A stretch of DNA of 64,000 nt from Saccopteryx bilineata (taxonomy: Eukaryota > Chordata > Mammalia > Chiroptera > Emballonuridae): NCBI RefSeq assembly GCF_036850765.1, contig NC_089490.1:102846074-102910073 (forward strand), given 5' to 3'. The position numbers and the translations under genes are program-made. This document shows, piece by piece, positions 11,050 to 23,049 of this stretch. The number at the start of each line of letters is the position of its first letter. Positions within the stretch are counted from its first letter, which is position 1. Under the pieces are notes generated by a model. That model ran no database searches. It was not told the origin of the DNA and saw only the letters and a program-made list of their open reading frames with translations.

Positions 11050-12932
11050 TATTTGACTTCTAGTCAAAATGGCAGCGTAGGTAAATGCTGTGCTTGCCTC
11101 CTTCTACAACCATATCAAAATTACAACTAGATTATAGAATACCAATCATTGAGAACCAAAGAGATCAGTGTAACAGAAGTCCTCTGACCGAGGACATCAA
11201 GAAGAAGTCACGTGGGGCCTGCTAGGAGAGGTGGACACCCAGCCAGGGCAGGTCTCACCACCATGGGGAAGCGGTTAAGAATACAGAGGGCTATTTCAGC
11301 TGTGGAGGCCCCCCCAAGGAGTGGGGTTACCATCCTCACATCTGGCTACTCAGTCCAGGGCACCAGTAGCAGGAAAAAGAGTCCTCATAACATCTGGCTG
11401 TGAAAACAACTGGGGATTGTGTCTGAATGAGATGGAGGGCTGCTGGAGTCCCAGGCTTTCCTCCTGAGGGGCCACACACAGACTCACCTGCCAACAAACT
11501 CACTCACTCTGGGGTCCAACCACTCAAAAGAACACCAAGGACATAAAGAGAGGGACTGAACTGACTAGCTGCAGGGCTAGGGCTGGAGAGCCAGGGTTTG
11601 GGACTGCTCCCTCTGGGGTTGGTAAGGCACCAGAGCTCCTTTGTAACCCCTTCCAGCCTAGCCGGAAGGCAGGTGGGCAGCACACCTGAATTCTTCATTA
11701 ACCTGCTAACACCATTGGCCCCACCCTGGTGATTCCCTGAGACCCCACCCACTGGAGCTCCCAGCTCGAGCTGCTTTCCACCAGCTTTTCCATAGAACCA
11801 GCCTGCTTTGGCTTGAACTGCTGACTTTCCAAATATTTATCAAAAGCTAGCAAACCCCAAACAAGCAGCAGCTGGCCTCGGCATGCCCTGTATCACATAC
11901 TGAGTGGCCCCAAGTGGTGACCAGTCTCCACTTGCAGTGTAACTCCCGTCAGGTGACCTGGTATAAGCTGTAGCCAGGGCTGCTAGAAACATAGCTTCAA
12001 CAAAGCGGCCACAAAGCTGGCACCAGAGGTAGCTGGCCTTAGCCCACATTGTGGTGCCCACCAAAGGGTCTAAAGCCCGGCCCTAGTGCAGCCAGCCTTG
12101 GCTCATAGCACAGTCTTTCCCAAGCTCATCCCAGTCCAGCACAGGTGGCAGCCAACCACAGATGGACCACTCTGTAGCTCCCATCAGGTGTTCCCACGCA
12201 GGGGAAGTGGCGACTGACCTTGGCCTGCCCAGATCCCCTCCTAAGAGCCTTTATAACCAACACACAGTGACCAGCTTTGGCCGACACCAGAGGACCATCA
12301 AACCAGCTCCAGAATTGACACACCGAAAGGGTGAGATTTGCTGATACCAGAGCCCCACTAAAGCTATCCTGCTTTGTAGGGTCAGCCCCTGCACAACAGC
12401 TTGTCCACTGTAGTCACAGGCAGCCCTCATAGTCAGTCCACCTGAGGGTCAGTCCCACCCACTGACACGCCAGCAGTAATCAAGGCTCAACAAGCAAAGA
12501 ATGGCACACACAGTACACACAAGAAACACTCCTGAAGCCCCTGGCTCTGGTGAATATGGAGATGGCACACACTGGGCCTCTCAGGACACCGGCTACCTAA
12601 GGCCACCTGCCAAGATGGGGAGACACAGCACATCAGCCTAATACAGGCTGGGGCAAAAGTAGGTTTACAGTTGTGAGTACGTGAAACACGGAGTTTATTC
12701 TTGTATTATCATTTATTAATTATTGTCTTATTTTCCATATGAACAAATGTAAACCTACTTTTGTCTCACCCTGTACATAGAAACAGACACAGGGAAGCTG
12801 CCAGAATGAGGAGCAAAGAAACGTGCCCCACATGAAGGAACAGGGCAGAGCTCCAGAAAAAGAACCAAACAAAATGGAGACTGGCAATTTATAAGATGGA
12901 GTTCAAACGCTGACTAAAAGGATTCCCAATGG
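11050..12932 (+). repeat. Bat L1 5' UTR, sense
   Basis: The head 'tagtcaaaatggcagcgtagg' (about 11061), then 'gcctccttctacaaccatatc' and 'tcattgagaacc', resemble the 5' end of a bat L1. Degenerate repeats of about 75-80 bp with 'cagctggcctcggc'/'agccagccttggc' cores fill about 11.8-12.4 kb. A mariner-like MITE (12644-12773) interrupts it. No ORF1 follows; late ORF2 resumes at about 13218 after a SINE. Confidence 0.75.
12644..12773. mobile_element. Mariner-type MITE (GGGGCAAAAGTAGGTTTAC family)
   Basis: A 130-bp element flanked by TA (12642-12643, 12774-12775). The inverted ends are CAGGCTGGGGCAAAAGTAGG and CCTACTTTTGTCTCACCCTG. A sister copy lies at 57373-57499. It is inserted in the L1 5' UTR, so it is younger than that L1. 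Confidence 0.88.
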
Positions 12933-13217
12933 GCCCTGGCCGGTTGCTTCAGTGAATAAAGCATTGGCCTGGCATGTGGACATCCCAGGTTTGATCCCCA
13001 GTCAGGGCACACAGGAGAAGCGACCACCTGCTTCTCTCCGTCTTCCCTTCCCACAACCAGGGACTCAGTTGGTCCCAGCATCAGCCGCAGGTGTGGAGGA
13101 TGGCTCAGTTGATTTGAGCATTGACCCCAGATGGGGGTTGCCAGGTGGATCCCGGTTGGGGTACATATGGGAGTCTGTCTCATTATCCCCTCTCCTCTCA
13201 CTTAAAAAAAAAAAAAG
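12933..13217 (+). mobile_element. VES-type tRNA SINE
   Basis: tRNA-like head GCCCTGGCCGGTTGCTTCAG, B-box-like 'aggtttgatcccc', body and a poly(A) tail at 13204-13216. It sits exactly between L1 5' UTR and L1 late ORF2 sequence. No clear target duplication was found. Confidence 0.88.
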
Positions 13218-14800
13218 ATTTGAATGTAAAGCCTGAAATGATTAAAAAAAAAACTCCTAGAAGAAAACATAGGCACGAAACACTGACTTTGCTCTTAGTA
13301 ATGTCTTTTCGAATAGATCTTTTTGGGCAAGGGAAACAAACAAACAAAAATTAACAAATGGTACTACATGAAACTAAGAGTTTTTGTACAACCAAGGAAA
13401 CCATCAACCAAACAAAAAGCCTACTGAATGGAAGAAGATATTTGCCAATAATATATCCAATAATGGGTTAAAGAAACAAATATATAAGGAACTCATACAT
13501 TAACACCAAAAACACAATCTTATTAAAAAAATAGGCAGACTACCTAGATAGACATTTTTCCAAAGAGGACATACAGATATGGCCAACAGACATGAAAGAT
13601 GCTCATCATCACTAATCATCAGGGAAATGCAAATTGAAACCACAATGAATTATCACCTCACACCTGTCAGAATGTCTATCATCAACAAATCGGCAAACAA
13701 CAAGTGATGGTAATGATGTGAAGGGAATCTTCATGCACTGTTAGTGGTCTCGTAGGTTCATGCAGCCACTCCGGAAAACAGTATAGAGGCTCATCAAAAA
13801 ATTAAAAATAGAACTACCATATCACCCAGCAATTCTGAGTATTTATCCAAAGAAATCCAGAAAACCAATTCAAAAAGATATATGCACTGGCCCCCATGAT
13901 CACTGCAGCAGTATTTACCACAGGTGAATATATAAAACAACCCAAGAATTCATCAACAGACAGATCAATAAAGCAGATGTGGTACATACATACAAGGCAA
14001 TGTTAGCCATAAAAAGAATGAATCCGAACCATTTGTGAAAACAAAGAGGGACCTACAGGGTATTATGCCAAGTGAAATAAGTCAGATAGAGAAAGACAAG
14101 TACCACAGGATTTCACGGACATGTTGGATCTAAAAACAAAACAAAATAGAAACAAACTCATAGATACAGAGAACAAATTGATGGTTAAAAGATGGGAGTG
14201 GAATTGGGGGGAGGTGTGAAAAGATGAAGTGATTAAGAAACACAAATTTCCAGTTATAAAGACAGTCACAGCACCCTGGCTGGTTGGCTCAGCGGTAGAG
14301 CGTCAGCCTGGCATGTGGAAGTTTCGGGTTCGATTTCTACCCAAGGCACACAGGAGAAGCGCCCATCTGCTTTTCCACCCTTCCCCCTCTCCTTTCTCTC
14401 TATCTCTCTATCTCTCTCTTCTCCTCCCACAGCCACGGCTCCATTGGAGCAAAGTTGGCCTGGGTGCTGAGGATGGCTCCATGGCCTCCACCTCAGGCAC
14501 TAAAATGGCTCCGGAAGCAACAGAGCAACACCCCAGATGGGCAGAGCATCGCCCCCTGGTGGGCATGCCAGGTGGATCCCAGTCGAGTGCATGTGAGAGT
14601 CTGTGTGTTTGCCTCCCCCCCCCCTTCAAACACAAAAAAACATAAAGACAGTCACAGTGATGTATGGTGTCAGATGAGAACTAGAATTATTGGGGTGATC
14701 ATTTAATAAGTTATATAAATGTTAATCACTATGTCATATACCTGAAACTAATATAATATGGTATTTCAACTGTAATTTAAGAATTAAAAAAAAAAAAAGT
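13218..14800 (+). repeat. L1 ORF2 3' end and 3' UTR, sense
   Basis: Decayed ORF2 C-terminal sequence ('ctcctagaagaaaacataggc', 'agagaaatgcaaattgaaacc'-like text at about 13620) runs into an L1 3' UTR and terminal A-tract at 14787-14798. Multiple stops show it is dead. It is split by a SINE at 14272-14641. Confidence 0.85.
14272..14641 (+). mobile_element. VES-type tRNA SINE inside L1 3' UTR
   Basis: Full-length copy with A box 'tggctcagcggtagagcg' and B box 'gggttcgattt'. A perfect 16-bp target duplication, ATAAAGACAGTCACAG, lies at 14256-14271 and 14642-14657, the signature of L1-driven target-primed insertion. Confidence 0.95.
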
Positions 14801-14805
14801 AAAGA

Positions 14806-15184
14806 CCCTGGCTGCTTGGCTCAGTGGCAGAGTGTTGACCCGGAGTGTGGATGTCCCAGGTTTGATTCCTGGTCAGGGCACACAGGAGAAGTGACCATCT
14901 GTTTCTCCACCCCACACACACTTCTCTCTCCCTCTCTCTTTCTCCTTCTTCCACTCCTGCAGCCATGGTTCAATTGTAGTAAGGTGGACCCAGGCACTGA
15001 GGATGGTTCCATGGCCTCTGCCTCAGGTGCTAAGAAGAGCTAGGTTGCTGAGCAACAGAGCAATGCCCCAGGTGGGCAGAGCATTGTCCCCTAGTGGACT
15101 TTCCAGGTGGATCCTGGTCAGCACACATGCGGGAGTCTGTCTCCCATCCTTTCACTGAATTAAAACAATAAATAAAATAAAAAA
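14806..15184 (+). mobile_element. VES-type tRNA SINE
   Basis: Begins CCCTGGCTGCTTGGCTCAGT directly after the L1 A-tail, with the full body and an A-rich, slightly AATA-patterned tail near 15163-15184. Confidence 0.9.
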
Positions 15185-15744
15185 TTTTGTAGACATCATA
15201 ACCAGTATGATTCTCCACCACCACCACCCACTGAATGTAATAAATGAATTACTTTGTTATTAGACACGGTCTAGAGTTTTAGAACATTCTCTAAGGAAAT
15301 ACACATTTCTAAGAATTATTATGAGGTATATACCTGATTTAATGATATAGATTAAAACTGATTTTCCTGTAGAAATAGTGATATTAAAAGTAGTTAGAGA
15401 ATTGACTAAGAACAAAATATACAAATTTTCACAGAATGAAGCACAATATTTTACTTAATGAACACTAAGTAATGTATTTATACTAACTATAAATCAACTA
15501 GTAAACACCAAAACCAATTGCAATGTCATATTTTAAAAAGTAAATCTTACTTTACATAAGTCTTATCTTCCTTTTTCATAATATTTGACAATTTTATTGC
15601 AACAAATCAAAAGTGCATTTTCTTCTATCCTCACCTCATTAACCTAATTTTGCTATATAAATTAATGTATCTATAAATTAGTTATTTATTATCTATAAAG
15701 CATGTTTGACTTTAAATGCATAAACTTGATCTTATTTCCCCCTT
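15185..15744. other. ANO4 intron, AT-rich unique sequence
   Basis: No gene, RNA or identifiable transposon seen. Confidence 0.45.
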
Positions 15745-15934
15745 TTTCTTTTAAAGATTTTATTTATTGATTTTACAGAGAGAGGCATGGGGGGAATGAG
15801 AAATAGTTGCTTCACTCTAGCTGTTCATTGGTTGCTTGTCATAGGTGTCTTGACCAGGCAAGCCCAGGGTTTTGAACCAGCTACTTCAGCACTCCAGGTC
15901 AGCACTCTATCCACTGCGCCACCGTGGGCCAGAC
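15745..15934 (-). mobile_element. Bat tRNA SINE, antisense
   Basis: Antisense tail 'aaagattttatttattgattttacagagagagg' and head complement ending 'ccactgcgccaccgtgggccagac', that is, GGCGCAGTGGATAGAG on the minus strand. Confidence 0.85.
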
Positions 15935-17231
15935 CCTTTTTCACCCTTTGGTTCTCTCTTTATGCTATTTGAGTCACAATGTCTAAAACCTAAATGGCAA
16001 ATTTAGTAGCAAATTTCAAAGACACTCTACAGTGAGTTTGATCTGGAATTTCTAAATTCAAAAGTCAACTTCTGGTTCTGTTCTTTCCCTTGAAACTGAT
16101 TATAATGAATTTCCCAATGATCCTATGAGGTGAGGACTTTTTTCACTTAGAGAAGTTACATTATTTTCCAAGATTACATGTCTAAAAAGCAGTAGGGCAA
16201 CAGTTTGACCCCAAAGCCCAAGTATTTAGTATTATAACATACTGATACCCCCCCCACACACACACACTGGTACAGAATGAAAGCTGTGTCCTCAAGAACC
16301 TTATGATCCCTGGAGGTCCAAGCAATATTTTATACCTGGTCCATTTTCGAGACTTTGATAGAACATCTGTCACTTTAGTTTGCCTCCAGTTAAATCAATG
16401 AAATCAATGTTACTGGATTCCTACACTGGACAAGACTGTCCTAACTCCAAGGATACAAAGATATCCAGGATACCTGTTCTACTTAAAAAAAAAAAAAATC
16501 CAAAAGAGAAGACATACTTATATGCAGCCAACTCTAGTACAAGCTGTATGGCAACTGTGAAGTAAGTATAGTGGCACCATAAGGAGAAAGGAATGAGTCT
16601 TCTGATTGAGGAAGTGAGGACATCTTCCCAGAAGGTGTGGTTCAGCTGGTAACTGAAGGATGAGCACTACTTTTACCTTTAAAGAAATGAGCAGAGGCAT
16701 GAAAGAATTTGCTATATGCAGGGAACGTAGTCTAGTATGACTGTAGCATGAGATATGAGTTGAGGGGGGACCATATTTACATCAATTATATTCAGGGCAT
16801 TATGAGAGAGCATACATATTTATTAATGAAGTAATGTGTTTATATGTGCGTATCATCTTTCTATGTATGTATCACAATGAAATGACACATATTCCTGGGT
16901 ATGTGTCTGTCATCAATGAAAGTCAATGATTTACATATAATTTATGCTGATTATGCAGTATTGTCTTTCACCAGTTTCTCTGAAGCATTGATTGGTGTAG
17001 TGATGTTCTGTATGATGATTCTGCACAAAAATACTAGAACAAAAATAAATGATTGTTCCTGATTTAGCATACCCAGGGTTTTTTCAGTGTCTCCTAACTT
17101 GAGTGCTTTTGACAATACAGGGCCAGATAAAGGCATTTACAACTGTAGAAAATTCTAGGAAGTAGAGCCTTTAGTGAATTGGATGCAGAGTTGATAGGAA
17201 TTCTAATTATAGAATTTGCTTTCTCTTTTAG
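15935..17231. other. ANO4 intron, mostly unique sequence
   Basis: Contains a C-tract plus short CA run (16249-16266) and an A-tract at 16486-16498. No gene or clear mobile element. Confidence 0.45.
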
Positions 17232-17351
17232 GTGCATGGTTGGCTATGTGAATGCCAGCTTATCTGTGTTTCGAATTTCTGACTTTGAGAACCGATCTGA
17301 GCCTGAGTCTGATGGCAGTGAGTTCTCGGGGACTCCGCTCAAGTACTGCAG
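17232..17351 (+). CDS. ANO4: ANO4 internal coding exon (extracellular loop)
   Basis: Acceptor TTCTCTTTTAG precedes 17232 and donor GTGAGC follows 17351. The 120 nt read as 1 nt, 39 codons and 2 nt. The translation begins CMVGYVNASLSVFRISDFEN and ends GTPLKYC plus the start of R. It forms the loop between the last two helices, with an N-glycosylation sequon (NAS) and two cysteines that are conserved in the family. The acidic/serine-rich SEPESDGSEFSG stretch is characteristic of ANO4; ANO3 has a shorter, different loop. Intact, phase-compatible with both neighbours. Confidence 0.96.
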
Positions 17352-17442
17352 GTGAGCACTGCACTCTTAGCCTAAGAGGGGCTGTCTCTACCACAGGGAG
17401 GTTTTGCTTGGACAGCCTCTTCTGACTGAGTCGGTTTAAAAC

Positions 17443-17550
17443 AATGGTTCTCAACCTTGGTATGCATTAAAATCCCTGGGACAATTTTAAAATCTAACAT
17501 CCAGATCCAGGAATCCCATAGAGTCCCAAATAAGAGAAACTCAAAGTGAT
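17443..17550 (-). mobile_element. MER20-like hAT MITE fragment
   Basis: Starts CAATGGTTCTCAACCTTGG and continues 'gcattaaaatccctgggacaattttaaaa', which resembles an antisense MER20-type element. The right side is truncated. Confidence 0.55.
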
Positions 17551-17574
17551 CCACACTAAGATACTATAATTAAA

Positions 17575-18600
17575 ATGTCAAAAGTTATAGACAAGAAGAA
17601 AACAATAAAACCAGAAAGAGAAAAAAGAAATGTTACCTACAAGGGAACCCTGATAAGACTACCAATAAATTTTTCAACAGAAACTTTGCAGGCAAGGAGT
17701 GACATGATATATTCAAAGTGTTGAAAGAAAAAAACCTCCAACCAACAATAGTCTACCCGGCAAAGCTGTCCTTCGAAATCAAAGGAAAGATCAGTTCCAG
17801 ACAAACAAAGCTAAAAAGGCTCAGCATCTCTTGACCAGACTTACAAGAAATGTTAAAGGGACTTCATGAAGCTGAAATGATCGGGTGCTAATTAGCAATA
17901 AGAAAACATATAAAACTAGCCCTGGCTGGTTGGCTCAGTGGTAGAGCGTTGGCCTAGCGTGCGGAGGACCCGGGTTCGATTCCCGGCCAGGGCACACAGG
18001 AGAAGCGCCCATTTGCTTCTCCACCCCTCCGCCACGCTTTCCTCTCTGTCTCTTCCCCTCCAGCAGCCAAGGCTCCATTGGAGCAAAGATGGCCCAGGCG
18101 CTGGGCATGGCTCTGTGGCCTCTGCCTCAGGCGCTAGAGTGGCTCTGGTCGCAACATGGCGACGCCCAGGATGGGCAGAGCATCGCCCCCTGGTGGGCAG
18201 AGCTTCGCCCCATGGTGGGCATGCCGGGTGGATCCTGGTCGGGCACATGTGGGAGTCTGTCTGACTGTCTCTCCCTGTTTCCAGCTTCAGAAAAATGAAA
18301 AAAAAAAAAAAAAAAGAAAAAAAAAAAGAAAACATATAAAACTATAAATCTCACTGGGAAAAGTAAATATGTAGAAAAAGTGGTACTCACTTATGAAGCT
18401 AGTAACATTTAAAATACAAAGTTGTAAAAATAATTACAGTAGTTAAGGGATACATAAGATAAAAAAGATGTATCGTAAATTGTGACATCAAAAACATAAA
18501 CGTGGAGAGAGAGTAAAAACACAGAGCTTTTAAATACGATCAAACTTAACTTGTTATTAACTTAAAATAGACTTATAAACACAAGTTGTTATATGCAACC
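17575..18600 (+). repeat. HAL1/L1 ORF1 3' part and following region
   Basis: Contains the classic L1/HAL1 ORF1 C-terminal coding text ('atttttcaacagaaactttgcaggc', 'taccc ggcaaagctgtccttcg', 'ttacaagaaatgttaaaggg'), followed by non-coding sequence typical of HAL1. It is split by a VES SINE (17919-18326). The reading frame is broken. Confidence 0.75.
17919..18326 (+). mobile_element. VES-type tRNA SINE, long form
   Basis: Head GCCCTGGCTGGTTGGCTCAG, B box 'gggttcgattcc', long body ending 'ttccagcttcag' and an A-rich tail. A perfect 18-bp duplication, AGAAAACATATAAAACTA, lies at 17901-17918 and 18327-18344. Confidence 0.96.
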
Positions 18601-18639
18601 ATCATGGTAACATTGAGCATATAGATAGGTCTTTTATTT

Positions 18640-18884
18640 TAGACACTCTGTATTTTGATTGGAGAATTTAGTTTATTTGCAGTGAAGGTAGTTACTGACA
18701 AATGTGTACCTATTGCCATTTTGTTCATTGTTTTCTGGCTGTTTTATAGTTCCTCTATTCTTTTTTCTCTTGCCTTCTTCCTTTATGGGTTGATGACTCT
18801 CTTTATAGTATGCTTAGATTCCTTTCTCTTTATCTTTTGTGTATCTACTATAGGATTTTGCTTGTGGTTATCAAGCCAGCCTAC
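18640..18884 (-). repeat. Old L1 fragment, antisense
   Basis: Text such as 'tgttcattgttttctggctg' and 'ctttatcttttgtgtatctac' is a familiar antisense L1/HAL1 region. It abuts sense L1 ORF2 at about 18885, possibly a 5' inversion. Confidence 0.5.
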
Positions 18885-19459
18885 CACTAAAGACATACTC
18901 AATAGTGAAAAGTTGAAAGATTTTCCTCTAAGATCAGGAACAAGACAAAGAGACCCACTCTTGCCACTTTTATTCAACACAGTGCTGGAAGTCTTAGCTA
19001 CAGAAATTAATCAAGAAAAAGAAATAAAAGGCATGTAAATCAGAAAGGAAGAAGTAAAACTGTCACTATTTGCACATGACATAAAACTGTCACTATTTGC
19101 AGATGACATATCTATGACTCCTCAAAAAAGCTGTTAGAATAAAATCAGTAAAGTTACAGATACAAAATTAGTATAAAAAACCAGTTGTGTTTCTGTAACT
19201 AATAATAAACTAACAGAGAAATTAAGAAAACAATTCCATTCATATTAACACCAAAAGAATAAAATACTTAGGAATAAATTTAACCACAGTAGTGAAGACC
19301 TACACTGAAAACTGTAAGACATTGATTAATAAAATTGAAGACACAAATAAATGGAAAGATATTTCATGCTTCTGTATTAGAAGAAATAACATTTTTAAAT
19401 GCCCATATTACTTAAAGAACTCTACAGACTCAATGTAATCCCTATCAAAACTCCAATAG

Positions 19460-19838
19460 TGCTCTGGCTGGTTGGCTCAGTGGTAGAGCGTCGGCCTGGC
19501 ATGCAGGAGTCCCAGGTTCGATTCCCGGCCAGGGCACACAGGAGAAGCGCCCATCTGCTTCTCCAGCCCTCCCCCTCTCCTTCCTCTCTGTCTCTCTCTT
19601 CCCCTCCCGCAGCCAAGGCTCCACTGGAGCAAAAAGTTGGCCCTGGCACTGAGGATGGTTCCATGGCCTCTGCCTCAGGCACTAGAGTGGCTCTGGTTGC
19701 TACAGAGCAACGCCCCAGATGGGCAGAGCATCGCCCCCTGGTGGGCGTGCCGGGTGGATCCTGACCGGGAGCACGTGGGAGTCTGACTGCCTCCCCGTTT
19801 CCAACTTCAGAAAAATACAAACAAACAAAAAAAAAAAA
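19460..19838 (+). mobile_element. VES-type tRNA SINE
   Basis: Full VES structure. Target duplication CTCCAATAG lies at 19451-19459 and 19840-19848, within L1 ORF2. Confidence 0.94.
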
Positions 19839-20462
19839 CCTCCAATAGCATTTTTTACAGATACAGAGCAAACAGTCTTAAAATTTCTGTAGAATCACAA
19901 AAGACCCCAAATAGCCAAAGCATTTTTGATGAAGAACAAAGGTAAAGGCATCAGCATTCTTATTTCAAACTATATTATAAAACTATAGTAATCAAAACAG
20001 TATAGTATTGGCATAAAAACAGATATACAGATCAATAGAAGAGAATAGAGTGCCCATAAATAAATGGTAATTAATTCATATGTAGTCAACTTATTTATAA
20101 CAAAGGAGCCAAGAATATACAATGAGGAAAGGACAGTATCGTCAATAAATGGTGTTGGAGAAAGGACAGCCATATGCAAAATAATGAAACTGGACCAGTA
20201 CACAAAAATTTAATTCAAAATAAATTAACGATTTGAATAGAAGACCTTAAACTATAAAACTCCTATAAGTAAACATAGGTGGTGAACTTCTTGACATTGG
20301 TTTTAATGATAATTTCTTGAATCTGACACCAAAGCAAAGGCAACATAAAAAAAAAATAAGTGGGACTACATCAGACTAAAAAGCTTCTGAACAGTAAAGG
20401 AAACCATCAACAAAATGAAAAGGCTATCTACAAAATGGAAAAAAATAATAATTTATAAATCT

Positions 20463-20645
20463 GCCTGACCTCTGTTGGCTCAGAGAATAAAGCGTCGACC
20501 TGGAATGCTGAGGTCACCAGTTCTAAGCCCCTGGGTTGCCCGGTCAAGGCACATGTGAGAAGCAACTAGCACGAGCTGGTGCTTCCCACTCCTCCCCCAA
20601 CATTTCTCTCTAAAAATCAGTAAGTCATATCTAAAAAAAATTGTT
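20463..20645 (+). mobile_element. Bat tRNA SINE, short form
   Basis: Head GCCTGACCTCTGTTGGCTCA, then 'ggaatgctgaggtcaccag' and a short A-rich tail. Inserted in L1 ORF2. Confidence 0.85.
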
Positions 20646-21844
20646 TTAAAGTATTTGTAAATCATATGTCTAATAAGGGGTTCATATCCAAAGTATATAA
20701 AGGACTCATCAAACTTAATAGCAAAAAATAAAATAAACAGTCCAATTTAAAAATGGGCATATGATCTAAATAGAAAATTTTCAATAGGAGATATAGAGAT
20801 TGCCAACAGTTTTATGAGAAGATGCTCAACATTACTAATCATAAGGAAAACGCCAATCAAAATTACAATGAGATATCACCTCACACCCGTTAGAATGGCT
20901 ATTATAAAAAAAAAAAAAAAAAAGATGAGAAATAACAAGTGTTGATGAAGACATGGAGCAAAGGGAATCCTTGCACATTCTTGTTGGGAATATAAATTGG
21001 TGCAGCTACTATGCAAATAGTATGGAGGTTCCTCAAAGAATGAAAAATAGAACTACCATATAATCCAGCAGCTTTACTTCTGAATATTTATCCAAAGAAA
21101 AACAAAATTACTATTAACTGAAAAAGATATCTGTATCCCATTTTTATTGCAGCATTACTTATGATATCCAAGGCATAAAAACAACTTAAGTGCCCACTGA
21201 GGGATGAACGGCTAAAGAAAACATGATACGTACATATAATATAATGGAATATTACTGAAAACAGAAGGAAATCCTGCCATTTGCAACAAAATGGATAACC
21301 TTGAGGGCATTACTCTAAATAAAATAAGAGAGAAAAACAAATATTATATGATCTCACTTGTATGTGGAATCTAAAAACAAACATATAAACAAATAAAAAA
21401 AATGCAAACTCATAGGTTCAGGAAACTGACTGGTGGCTGCTGGGGTCGGGGATGAGGTCGGGGTGGGAGATGGGCAAAACGTGTGAAGCTTTTCACAATG
21501 TACAAAGTTCAAGTTATAAAACAAACAGGTCCTGGCAATGTAATGTTCAGCATGGTGACTGTAGTTGATAATACTGGATTGCATATTTGAAACTTGTTAA
21601 GGGAGTAAGTTTTAAAAGTTTTTATCACAGGAAAAGCAATTTCTTAAATAGTAAATTAAAGCAGAACTGGGCAACCAACTTTTACCCAAACAGCATTGCT
21701 AAACTGAGTCCACTTGAGCTTTGTTTTTTAAGATCTGGCATGGTTAAGAAAGTTGAAAAAATAAGAAAAAAAAAATGGCCAGCCTGTGAGTATAAATCTG
21801 AACATACACTGCATAAAACAACAACATATTCATACTAGGATCTA

Positions 21845-22170
21845 TTTTATAGCAGTGGAAATAAATTAGCTACATGCAACAGCCTGGATGAATCTTAGTA
21901 ACATGATACTGAAAAAAAAAAAGCCAGTCTCAGAAGACTGCATACAGTATAACATTCTTTCTAGAAAGTTTGAAAACAAAACTGCACAGTAAAATATTCA
22001 GACAAATAAATACACATCTACATACACCAATATGTGTAAATTATAAAATGAAATTCAGGATAAGGGAATTAAGGGAAAGAAATGAAGGAACACAGAGGTT
22101 GCTGTGAGTTATGAGAGTTCATTATATTACCAGAGTATTAAATAAACATAAAAATTAGAGAAAAAAGAGC
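21845..22170 (+). repeat. Old L1 3' end fragment
   Basis: 'acatgcaacagcctggatgaatc' and 'gccagtctcagaagactgcatac' are typical of the end of ORF2 in older L1s. Decayed. Confidence 0.6.
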
Positions 22171-22456
22171 ATGAATAGACCAATTGAGTTACTTATAAAA
22201 AGTTAAGAATTATGATTATGCTAATTCTGTGCACCCGAGGGCCCAAACAATGTTATACAGAAATGCAAAGGACGAGGAATAGTCAAGACACTTTTGAAGA
22301 CTATTAACAGAGTGGAAATTTATCTTATGTTATAATAGATACAGTATAAAACTATAGTAATTAATCAGTTTGGTATTGTCAGAGAGAACAGATAAATAAA
22401 AAAAGGGATAAAATTGAGAACTCAAAAATAAATTGCATTATAAAGATGTAATCATA

Positions 22457-22835
22457 GCTTGACCAGGCAGTGGTGCAGTGGATAGAGCATCAGACTGGGA
22501 CACAGAGGACCCACATTCAAAACCCCGAGGTCGCCAGCTTGAGCACGAACTCACCAGTTTGAGTGTGGTGTTGCTGGCTTGAGCATGGGATCATAGACAA
22601 AACCCCATCATTACTTGCTTAAGCCCAAAGGTCAATGGCTTGAAGCCGAACGTCACTGGCTTGAGCAAGGGGTCACTCACTCTGCTGTAGACCCCCCCCC
22701 ATCAAGGCACATATGAGAAAGCAATCAATGAACAACTAAGGTGCCACAACAAAGAATTGATGCTTCTCATCTCTCTTCCTTCCTGTCTGTCTGTCCTTAA
22801 CTATCCCTCTCTCTGTCTGTCACACACACACACAC
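22457..22835 (+). mobile_element. Bat tRNA SINE with repeated 'gcttgagc' body
   Basis: Head 'gcttgaccaggcagtggtgc', body with several 'ggcttgagc'/'agcttgagc' units, 'gaaagcaatcaatgaacaac' and a CT/CA-rich tail. Perfect 15-bp duplication AAAGATGTAATCATA at 22442-22456 and 22836-22850. It is longer than its relatives at 46551 and 59329 because the internal units are expanded. Confidence 0.93.
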
Positions 22836-23049
22836 AAAGATGTAATCATAAATAACACAATATGATTCCATTTATATAGAGTTCAAAGCAGACAAAAGTA
22901 AGCACTATTTTATTTAGGGACACTTGCATCAGTGGTCTACTACAAAGTTACTCTTAGGGTGTCTGGGATTGCCAGTGAGACATTTCTAAGCCACTAATCA
23001 TGTTCTAGGTTTTAACTTGGATGGAGGTTACATGAGGTTCACTTATTCT

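Larger units (their letters stand above)
18885..21640 (+). repeat. L1 ORF2 3' half and 3' UTR, sense, decayed
   Basis: Starts in the reverse-transcriptase region ('agatcaggaacaagacaaag', then 'ctatttgcagatgacat', the FADD-type active-site segment) and runs to the ORF2 C-terminus and 3' UTR. A local duplication of about 29 bp repeats the 'aaaactgtcactatttgca' segment at 19052-19104. It is interrupted by SINEs at 19460-19838 and 20463-20645. Many stops. Confidence 0.85.

Noticed and set aside
14229..14645. ORFs of 100-160 codons over many VES SINEs (e.g. 14229, 19422, 54965, 58858)
   Set aside because: They recur as near-identical peptides in each SINE copy on both strands, which reflects the repeat sequence and not genes.
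17919..18326. tRNA gene-like A and B boxes in the VES SINE heads
   Set aside because: They belong to tRNA-derived SINEs with bodies, A-tails and target duplications; no stand-alone cloverleaf tRNA gene was found.
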